NCBI GenBank assembly: GCA_023260495.1
Contig: JALQVB010000032.1
Coordinates: 1-10,896, forward strand
Direction: 5' to 3'
Length of the DNA: 10,896 nucleotides
DNA from: Aquiluna sp.
GTDB taxonomy: Bacteria > Actinomycetota > Actinomycetes > Actinomycetales > Microbacteriaceae
Part shown: positions 5,758-10,896 of the stretch, piece by piece
Numbering within the stretch: position 1 is the first letter of the stretch
Layout of the letters: every line of letters starts with the position of its first letter
Notes under the pieces: generated by a model
The model's database searches: none
The model's input: the letters and a program-made list of their open reading frames with translations, nothing else
Told to the model about the DNA's origin: nothing
Translations under genes and position numbers: made by a program

Positions 5758-6884
5758 CAGCGGGAGCTCTTGCAATCTCTGTGCTCCTGGCCACAGGCAG
5801 CACCGGACAATGGTGGCTGGACGATTTCGGCTTGCCCCATGAGGAGCTCACCGGGGCCGGTGTGGTGGTGGCGGTGATAGACACCGGAGTGGATGCTAAA
5901 CATGCGGACCTGAGCGCGGCGGTGCTACCAGGCGCTGATTTCTCGGGACAGGGAAGAGATGATGGCAGCCTTCCTGTTGGCCCACGTTCTTTTCACGGCA
6001 CCATGGTGGCCAGCTTGATTGCTGGACAGGGCAAGGAGTCTGGGGGCGTGGTGGGAGTAGCCCCAGGGGCAAGCATCCTGCCAATTTCAATTGGACTTGG
6101 GATTCCAGGTGCGGACACCGATGCCCAGCTAGCCGATGCTGTGCGCTGGGCGGTTGATAACGGCGCTGATGTTATCAATCTTTCGCTGACCAGGAATTCA
6201 GCAAAGTGGCCGCAGTCTTGGGACGAGGCGTTTTCGTATGCGTTTTCCAATGATGTCGTCATCGTTGCGGCCAGTGGAAATGAGGAACAGGGGGCATTCG
6301 CCACCGCACCTGCCGTAATCCCAGGGGTGATTTCTGTGACCACCGTGAATCAAGAGTTGCTTACGACTGGTCAGGCGGGCAGTGAAGGCATCGGTGTTTC
6401 CATCGCTGCCCCAGGGGAGGCGCTCTTGGGAAGTGTTCCCGGTGGTGAGGCGCAACTTTGGAGCGGCTCCTCGGCCGCCACCCCAATCGTCTCCGGGCTC
6501 ATTGCACTGATGTTGGAGGCAGACCCTGAGGCAAATGCCAATGACGTGATTGAGCGGTTGCTCCGCAGCGCGACCGATTTAGGGGAACCGGGATTCGATG
6601 CCGCCTACGGCTTCGGGCTAATCAATCCAGCGGGTGCCATTGCGGCTAGGGATGTCTCGTCGGAAAACCCACTGGGATCACTGGATCGCTGGATTGCACT
6701 GTATCGCCCGGAGGTGGCCGAGGATCAGGCGCCACTAGTTTTGCCAAATGTCGAGGTAAGCCAGGCACAGTCCCACGAGGTCGCCCAAGTACAGGCGGAG
6801 CCGCCAATAAATCCGCTAATCTATGTAGGGCTAGTTTCCCTCCTGCTACTGGCGCTGGTATTGCGCCTAATCCGCAGGCGATGA
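5742..6884 (+). CDS. Membrane-anchored subtilisin-like (S8) serine protease, mycosin-like topology
   Basis: A 380-residue predicted secreted serine protease. ATG 5742 has AGGA five bases upstream and yields a hydrophobic signal peptide (about 1-22). The frame is open further, to 5643, but that part lacks any such signal. The catalytic triad of the S8 family is complete: D47 in VVAVIDTGVD, H85 in FHGTMVASLIAG and S244 in SGSSAATPIVSG, with oxyanion N180 in AASGN. A proline/glutamine-rich linker (about 320-356) leads to one C-terminal membrane helix (about 357-375) ending in RLIRRR, so the protease domain should face outside. This layout is like that of mycosins of type VII secretion, but no ESX component is nearby. 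It starts inside the DUF501 gene and its stop overlaps the ndh ATG (ATGA), which suggests translational coupling. The substrate is unknown; one TTA codon at 6579. Confidence 0.93.
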   Translation: MPLPVAAGALAISVLLATGSTGQWWLDDFGLPHEELTGAGVVVAVIDTGVDAKHADLSAAVLPGADFSGQGRDDGSLPVGPRSFHGTMVASLIAGQGKESGGVVGVAPGASILPISIGLGIPGADTDAQLADAVRWAVDNGADVINLSLTRNSAKWPQSWDEAFSYAFSNDVVIVAASGNEEQGAFATAPAVIPGVISVTTVNQELLTTGQAGSEGIGVSIAAPGEALLGSVPGGEAQLWSGSSAATPIVSGLIALMLEADPEANANDVIERLLRSATDLGEPGFDAAYGFGLINPAGAIAARDVSSENPLGSLDRWIALYRPEVAEDQAPLVLPNVEVSQAQSHEVAQVQAEPPINPLIYVGLVSLLLLALVLRLIRRR

Positions 6885-8308
6885 CGATTTCCAACGAAGA
6901 AAGCAAAGTAAATCTCATGACAGTCGCGACCACAAAGTCAAAGACACCTCCAGCAGTTTTGGAGCAAACCATCAATCCTGCGAAGCCAAAGCAAATCTTG
7001 ATTATCGGAGGCGGGTACGCCGGTTTCTACACCGCCTGGAAGTTAGAGAAGCTGCTTACTCAGGGTGAGGCTGAGGTCACTCTGGTTGATCCGCTGCCAT
7101 ACATGACCTATCAGCCTTTCCTTCCAGAGGTGGCGGCCGGCTCCATTGAAGCGCGTCACGCCATCGTTTCTCACCGCAGGCACCTGAAGAAGACCAATCT
7201 TGTTTCCGGCCGCATGCTGAAGGTGAACCACAAGACTCGCAAGGCGACGATTGCTATCGAGGGCGGCAGAAACCGCACCATCGAGTACGATCAAATTGTC
7301 ATGACCGCCGGAGCGGTTACCCGCACCTTCCCAATCAAGGGAATTGCCGATCAGGCCATTGGTCTGAAGACCATCGAGGAGGCGGTCGAGGTTCGCAACC
7401 GAATGGTTGGCAACTTTGAGCGTGCCGCTGCACTTCCAAAGTCAAGCAAGCTCCGCAAACGTCTACTCACCGTTGTGGTAGTCGGCGGTGGTTTTGCAGG
7501 TATTGAGGCATTTGCCGAACTTCGCAGCGCTGCAACCTACCTGCTGCGCCAATACCCAGAGATCGAGTTTGAAGAGGTTCAGTTCCACCTAATCGAGGCA
7601 ATGGGACGAATCATGCCTGAGGTTTCTGAGAAGACCGCTCAGTGGGTTATCGAAAACCTCAACTCACGTGCCGCCTACGTTCACCTGAACACCCAGGTGG
7701 AGTCGGCCGAAAAGGGCATCGTCAAGCTTTCGACCGGTGAGCAGATGGAATCAGATTTGATCATCTGGACCGCTGGTGTGGCCGCGGCCCCGGTAGCCAA
7801 GAATTGTGACTTCCCACTAGACCCTCGTTTCCGAGTGTCGGCAAATGCCAAGCTGCAGATTGTTGATGGCGACAAGCCGGTTGGCGATGCCTGGACTGCC
7901 GGAGATGTGGCGGCGGTGCCAGATCTTTCCGGTGGAGGCGTTGGTGGCTACTGCGTGCCAAATGCCCAGCATGCGGTTAGGCAGGCAAAGCTTTTGGCCA
8001 AGAACATTGTTGCTGATCTGCGCGGCGAGGGAATCCGTGAGTATCGCTGGAAAACCATCGGTGCCGTAGCGGGTCTGGGACTTGGTATTGGTGCTATGAA
8101 GGTTGGAACCTTCGGCCTAACCGGCTTCTTTGCCTGGCTGGCCCACCGCGGCTACCACGGCCTAGCCATGCCTACTTGGGAGCGCAAGATTCGCGTCATC
8201 TCCGGTTGGGTTTGGAACTGGATTCTCGGTCGCGACCTTGCCTCTATCGAGGCAGTTCGCACACCACGATTATTCTTCGAGACCTGGGCCACCAAGCCGG
8301 GTAAGTAG
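6881..8308 (+). CDS. ndh: Type II NADH dehydrogenase (NDH-2), FAD-dependent
   Basis: A single-subunit, non-proton-pumping enzyme that passes electrons from NADH to the quinone pool at the inner face of the membrane. The FAD site is ILIIGGGYAGFYTAW (39-53), with a second dinucleotide fold VVVVGGGFAGIEAFAEL (198-214) for NADH. TAGDVAAVPD (339-348) closes the FAD site and the quinone-side motif reads PNAQHAVRQA (360-369). The C-terminal region (about 392-450) is rich in aromatic and hydrophobic residues, as expected for the membrane-binding helices. At 475 residues it is near the usual length. ATG 6881 overlaps the protease stop (ATGA) without a good ribosome binding site of its own. ATG 6917 (463 residues) is the alternative and would also keep the whole FAD domain. 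It ends before a strong terminator. One TTA codon at 7043. Confidence 0.95.
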   Translation: MTISNEESKVNLMTVATTKSKTPPAVLEQTINPAKPKQILIIGGGYAGFYTAWKLEKLLTQGEAEVTLVDPLPYMTYQPFLPEVAAGSIEARHAIVSHRRHLKKTNLVSGRMLKVNHKTRKATIAIEGGRNRTIEYDQIVMTAGAVTRTFPIKGIADQAIGLKTIEEAVEVRNRMVGNFERAAALPKSSKLRKRLLTVVVVGGGFAGIEAFAELRSAATYLLRQYPEIEFEEVQFHLIEAMGRIMPEVSEKTAQWVIENLNSRAAYVHLNTQVESAEKGIVKLSTGEQMESDLIIWTAGVAAAPVAKNCDFPLDPRFRVSANAKLQIVDGDKPVGDAWTAGDVAAVPDLSGGGVGGYCVPNAQHAVRQAKLLAKNIVADLRGEGIREYRWKTIGAVAGLGLGIGAMKVGTFGLTGFFAWLAHRGYHGLAMPTWERKIRVISGWVWNWILGRDLASIEAVRTPRLFFETWATKPGK

Positions 8309-8317
8309 AACTAACCT

Positions 8318-8352
8318 AATTGGGCCCAGGTTTCTGGGCCCAATTTTGTTTT
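8318..8352 (+). terminator. Intrinsic terminator after ndh
   Basis: A perfect 12-bp stem, AATTGGGCCCAG (8318-8329) and CTGGGCCCAATT (8334-8345), with a four-base GTTT loop, is followed by TTGTTTT. It begins ten bases after the ndh stop and ends the whole overlapping gene series. There is no A-tract on the left side, so it should act only on plus-strand transcription. The tRNA gene begins at the very next base. Confidence 0.93.
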
Positions 8353-8428
8353 GCCCCGATAGCCCAATGGCAGAGGCAGGCGACTTAAAATCGCCACAGT
8401 GTGGGTTCGAGTCCCACTCGGGGCACCA
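8353..8428 (+). tRNA. tRNA-Leu (anticodon TAA) with short class I variable loop
   Basis: A complete 76-base cloverleaf including encoded CCA. The acceptor stem GCCCCGA / TCGGGGC is perfect, with discriminator A73. The anticodon stem GGCGA / TCGCC encloses loop CTTAAAA, so the anticodon is TAA (8386-8388), reading UUA leucine codons. A36-A37-A38 is the context used by MiaA-type modification. The T arm GTGGG / CCCAC with TTCGAGT is perfect. The D arm has only three pairs (GCC / GGC) and loop AATGGCAGA, the arrangement seen in bacterial leucine tRNAs. The variable region is just ACAGT, five bases. Bacterial leucine tRNAs normally have a long, paired variable arm (more than 80 bases in total), so this one is exceptional. 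Every conserved base needed for folding (T8, A14, G18 G19, TTC) appears to be present, so it does not look decayed. Whether it carries leucine is inferred from anticodon, A73 and D arm. Confidence 0.88.
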
Positions 8429-8460
8429 TCGGTTTACTCAGCAAACTCCCAAGCAGGCTT

Positions 8461-8468
8461 CATAATGT
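8461..8468 (+). promoter_or_regulatory. Possible -10 region for lemA-htpX
   Basis: CATAATGT contains two overlapping -10-like hexamers, CATAAT (8461-8466) and TAATGT (8463-8468), 24-26 bases before the lemA ATG, which allows a leader holding the AAGGAG site. I find no convincing -35. The stretch between the tRNA and this element (8429-8460) shows nothing else recognisable. Confidence 0.3.
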
Positions 8469-8492
8469 TGTCAGAGGTAATCAAGGAGAGTC

Positions 8493-9059
8493 ATGGAAAT
8501 TTTCATCGGGCTGCTAGTTCTGGCAGCCGTAGTCGGCATTTACCTTTGGGTCACCTATAACGCCCTGGTAACCCTCAAGGTTCGTGTGGATGAGGCCTGG
8601 AGCGACATCACCGTGCAGCTCAAGCGCCGAGCCGACCTAATCCCAAACCTCATTGAGACCGTTCGTGGTTACGCATCGCATGAGCGCGAGGTCTTCGAGA
8701 ATGTGACCAAGGCCAGGGCCGCCACGGTCTCTCCAGAAGCCCTTTCACACCCAGCTCAGGCAGCACAAGCCGAGGGAATGTTGCAGGGGGCACTCAAGAG
8801 CCTGTTCGCAGTCTCTGAGGCTTACCCACAGCTGGTTGCCTCCAATAACTTCTTGGAGCTGCAGCGTGAGCTCACCGACACCGAAGACAAGATTATGGCA
8901 TCGCGCAGATTTTTCAACGGCGGCGTGCGCGAACTTAACACCAAGATTCAGCAGTTCCCAAACAACATCTTCGCTCGCAACCTTGGTTTCTTGGAGCGAG
9001 AGTTCTTTGAGGTTGATAACCCAGCGGCAATTCAAGAGCCGCCCCAGGTCAGCTTCTAG
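8493..9059 (+). CDS. lemA: LemA family membrane protein
   Basis: A 188-residue LemA protein: a short outer N-terminus, one membrane helix at about 3-20, then a soluble helical bundle. Family signature blocks are YNALVTLKVRVDEAWSDI (22-39), VQLKRRADLIPNLIETVRGYA (41-61), ASRRFFNGGVRELNTKIQ (136-153) and FPNNIFARNLGFLEREFFEV (154-173). The molecular function of LemA is not established; in several bacteria lemA is next to the protease gene htpX. ATG 8493 follows AAGGAG (8483-8488). The spacing to htpX is nine bases, with the stop codon forming part of the htpX ribosome binding site (TAGGAG), so the two genes form an operon. Confidence 0.95.
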   Translation: MEIFIGLLVLAAVVGIYLWVTYNALVTLKVRVDEAWSDITVQLKRRADLIPNLIETVRGYASHEREVFENVTKARAATVSPEALSHPAQAAQAEGMLQGALKSLFAVSEAYPQLVASNNFLELQRELTDTEDKIMASRRFFNGGVRELNTKIQQFPNNIFARNLGFLEREFFEVDNPAAIQEPPQVSF

Positions 9060-9068
9060 GAGCTAGCA

Positions 9069-9956
9069 ATGTATCGGGCTATTGCAGCCAATAAGCGCAA
9101 CACGATTCTGATCGTTGGCGGCTTCGTAGCGCTGATTACCGGGTTGGCGATTTGGTGGGGAAATGCCAGCGGCAACGGTTCCAGTGCCATTTTTATTATT
9201 GTCTTTGCCTTCGGCTATGCGCTGTTTCAATACTTCATGGCATCCAAGCTCGCAATTTCCATGAGCGGCGCGGTGCCAATCGAGAAGCGAGATAACCCCA
9301 GGCTCTGGAACATAGTTGAGAATCTGGCAATAACAGAGGGCATGCCGATGCCCAAGGTCTACGTCATTAACGATCCGGCACCAAATGCCTTCGCTACCGG
9401 TCGCAACCCAGAGAATGCGGTCGTGGCAGCCACCACTGGTCTCTTGGAAATCATGGATGACAATGAGCTGCAGGGGGTCATGGCCCACGAGATGGGCCAC
9501 GTCAAGAACTTTGACATCCGGGTTTCAACTATCGTGTTCGGTTTGGTATCGGCAATTGGAATCCTGGCCGACATGGCAATCCGGATGGCCTGGATGTCAT
9601 CGCACTCCCGAGGCCGCGACAACGGGCAATTCGGTGCGTTTCTGATTCTGATTGGAATCGTGGGCTGGATCATCGCCTGGCTCATCGGGCCGCTGGTTTC
9701 CGCCGCGGTATCCCGGCAGCGTGAATACCTGGCCGACGCGACCGGTGCCGAGATGACCCGGTACCCGGATGGCTTGGCCTCCGCGCTTCAGAAGCTCGGT
9801 GAGTACGGCCGCCCAATGCGCAAGGCCAACACTGCTATGGCTCACATGTATATAAATGATCCAGTCAAGCCCGGTCTTGTGGAGCGGGCATTCTCGACCC
9901 ACCCACCCATCCCAAAACGAATCGAAAGACTTCAGGAAATTGGTCGCAGCTTCTAA
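9069..9956 (+). CDS. htpX: HtpX-like membrane zinc metalloprotease (M48)
   Basis: A 295-residue membrane protease that in E. coli degrades misfolded membrane proteins together with FtsH. Membrane helices lie at about 12-30 and 39-57. The zinc motif HEMGH (H140, E141, H144) follows a conserved NAFATGRNPENAVVAATTGLL block (106-126). Two further hydrophobic segments occupy about 153-175 and 188-212, and the third zinc ligand is E219 in SRQREYLADATGAEMTR. The C-terminal STHPPIPKRIERL block is also typical. ATG 9069 has GGAG six bases upstream, overlapping the lemA stop. All catalytic residues are present. Likely co-expressed with lemA; the envelope-stress regulation known from E. coli cannot be assumed here. 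Confidence 0.96.
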   Translation: MYRAIAANKRNTILIVGGFVALITGLAIWWGNASGNGSSAIFIIVFAFGYALFQYFMASKLAISMSGAVPIEKRDNPRLWNIVENLAITEGMPMPKVYVINDPAPNAFATGRNPENAVVAATTGLLEIMDDNELQGVMAHEMGHVKNFDIRVSTIVFGLVSAIGILADMAIRMAWMSSHSRGRDNGQFGAFLILIGIVGWIIAWLIGPLVSAAVSRQREYLADATGAEMTRYPDGLASALQKLGEYGRPMRKANTAMAHMYINDPVKPGLVERAFSTHPPIPKRIERLQEIGRSF

Positions 9957-9960
9957 TCGC

Positions 9961-9966
9961 TAGACT
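9961..9966 (+). promoter_or_regulatory. Candidate -10 element for ilvA
   Basis: TAGACT lies four bases after the htpX stop and 27 bases before the ilvA ATG. It is identical to the -10 before the FtsB-like gene. A start of transcription around 9972-9974 would leave a leader of about 20 bases containing the GAAGG ribosome binding site (9984-9988). No clear -35 is seen. Confidence 0.4.
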
Positions 9967-9987
9967 TCATTCATTGTTTGATTGAAG
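9965..9987 (+). repeat. Inverted repeat covering the ilvA ribosome binding site
   Basis: CTTCATTCA (9965-9973) and TGATTGAAG (9979-9987) pair in eight of nine positions around a TTGTT loop. The right arm includes most of the GAAGG ribosome binding site. There is no T-tract, so it is not an intrinsic terminator for htpX. The left arm would be complete only in transcripts reading through from htpX. Confidence 0.45.
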
Positions 9988-9993
9988 GTTTAG

Positions 9994-10896
9994 ATGGCGC
10001 AGAGCAAACTCCCGACACTGGAAGAGTTTTACGAAGCGGCCGAGCGGGTCAGCGGCGTAATTGTTAGGACCCCAATTCTCGAGAGCCACTGGCTCAGCGA
10101 GGTAGCGGGAAGCCCGGTCTATTTCAAGTGTGAGAATCTGCAGCGCACCGGTGCTTATAAGGTGCGCGGGGCCTACAACCTAATCAGCCAGCTCAGCGAC
10201 GAGGAGAAGAAGCGCGGCGTGGTTGCGGCATCGGCCGGAAACCATGCCCAGGGAGTTGCTCTGGCTGCCCAGCAGCTGGGGATCAAGGCAACCATCTTCA
10301 TGCCGGTGGGGGCGTCCCTGCCCAAATATCAGGCCACGGTCGACGCCGGAGCAAATGTTGTCCTCACCGGAGCTATTTTTGATGAGACCCTCGCCGCCGC
10401 CAAGGAGTTCACCGAGTCATCAGGCGCTGTCTTTGTTCCGCCGTTCGATCACCTTGACATCATTCGCGGCCAGGGAACTGTCGCACTAGAGATTTTGGAA
10501 GATCTGCCCGAGGTGGACAACATCGTGGTTTGCCTAGGTGGCGGTGGACTGACCGCCGGGGTTGCTCTAGCGGCGAAGCTCAAAGCTAAGGAGCTAGGCA
10601 AGAAGGTCAAGGTTTACGCTGTGCAGGCAGAGCTTGCCGCGGCCTATCCGCCATCGCTCAAGGCGGGAAAGCCAACCGAGATCAAGGTGCAGCCAACCAT
10701 TGCCGATGGAATTGCCGTGGCCAAGCCAGGCAAGGCGCCATTTGAAATTATCGAGAAGTACGTGGACAAGGTGGTGACCGTCTCCGAGGATGAGATCGCC
10801 AAGGCCATGCTCGGTGTTATGGAGCGCAGCAAGCTGGTTGTTGAAGCCGGGGGAGCGGTGGGAGCTGCTGCCGTTGCGGCCAAGAAGCTTAGATTG
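9994..10896 (+). CDS. ilvA: Threonine dehydratase, PLP-dependent (3' end outside window)
   Basis: Converts threonine to 2-oxobutanoate and ammonia, the first step of isoleucine synthesis in the biosynthetic form. The window holds the first 301 residues with no stop. ATG 9994 has GAAGG five bases upstream. The fold-type II PLP sites are clear: the PLP-binding lysine K56 in LQRTGAYKVRGA, the SAGNHAQG loop (80-87), the GGGGL phosphate loop (182-186) and the late LVVEAGGAVGAAA block (281-293). The catalytic domain is practically complete. Whether an ACT-type regulatory domain follows, separating biosynthetic IlvA from other threonine/serine dehydratases, cannot be seen. The gene follows htpX by 37 bases with no terminator but with a -10-like TAGACT, so it may have its own promoter. 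Confidence 0.9.
   Translation, partial: MAQSKLPTLEEFYEAAERVSGVIVRTPILESHWLSEVAGSPVYFKCENLQRTGAYKVRGAYNLISQLSDEEKKRGVVAASAGNHAQGVALAAQQLGIKATIFMPVGASLPKYQATVDAGANVVLTGAIFDETLAAAKEFTESSGAVFVPPFDHLDIIRGQGTVALEILEDLPEVDNIVVCLGGGGLTAGVALAAKLKAKELGKKVKVYAVQAELAAAYPPSLKAGKPTEIKVQPTIADGIAVAKPGKAPFEIIEKYVDKVVTVSEDEIAKAMLGVMERSKLVVEAGGAVGAAAVAAKKLRL

Noticed and set aside
5562..5903. Minus-strand frames of 81-113 codons across the DUF501-protease junction
   Set aside because: They oppose two well-supported coding regions and show no family motif.
5742..6884. Mycosin of a type VII (ESX) secretion system
   Set aside because: Topology fits, but no EccB/C/D/E, WXG100 or PE/PPE-like gene lies in the window, so only an S8 protease with similar layout is claimed.
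8353..8428. Suppressor tRNA reading the UAA stop codon
   Set aside because: The anticodon itself is UAA, which reads UUA; a UAA stop would need anticodon UUA.
8425..8492. Integration site for a mobile element at the tRNA 3' end
   Set aside because: No repeat of the tRNA 3' end and no integrase are found downstream; lemA follows directly.
10223..10489. An 88-codon plus-strand frame near the right end
   Set aside because: It is an alternative frame of the threonine dehydratase, whose own frame is open from 9994 to the window end with all PLP motifs.

Overview
This is a core-genome stretch from a high-GC Gram-positive bacterium, most likely an actinobacterium of the Microbacteriaceae type. I base that on the gene order eno, then a FtsB/DivIC-like gene, then a DUF501 gene, which is typical of actinobacteria. 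Supporting signs are a type II NADH dehydrogenase, frequent GTG/TTG starts, and several TANNNT -10 elements placed very close to start codons. No genus can be fixed without database comparison. I see no insertion sequence, phage gene or CRISPR array.

Layout from left to right. The window opens inside mfd (transcription-repair coupling factor, C-terminal 283 codons). It overlaps mazG (NTP pyrophosphohydrolase), which runs head-on into a TetR-family regulator on the minus strand; the two stop codons share one CTAG palindrome. The TetR gene is divergent from hisS (histidyl-tRNA synthetase), and the gap holds a small inverted repeat that could be an operator. Next come eno (enolase) and a tightly packed, overlapping series: a FtsB/DivIC-like septum protein, a DUF501 protein, a membrane-anchored subtilisin-like protease, and ndh (type II NADH dehydrogenase). 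Overlaps of 11, 16 and 4 bases suggest translational coupling. A near-perfect hairpin terminator closes this series.

Immediately after the terminator's T-tract lies a tRNA gene with anticodon TAA (leucine, UUA codons). It has the short five-base variable loop of a class I tRNA, although bacterial leucine tRNAs normally carry a long variable arm. Its D arm is still leucine-like. This is the most unusual item in the window. After it come lemA and htpX (membrane protein and membrane zinc protease, a likely two-gene operon) and the first 301 codons of a threonine dehydratase (ilvA), cut by the window end.

Functionally the window mixes DNA repair and nucleotide-pool cleaning (mfd, mazG), translation (hisS, tRNA-Leu), central carbon and respiratory metabolism (eno, ndh), envelope and division functions (FtsB-like, S8 protease, LemA, HtpX) and amino-acid metabolism (ilvA). 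There is no stretch longer than 300 bases without a gene; the longest (8309-8492) holds the terminator, the tRNA and the lemA leader.
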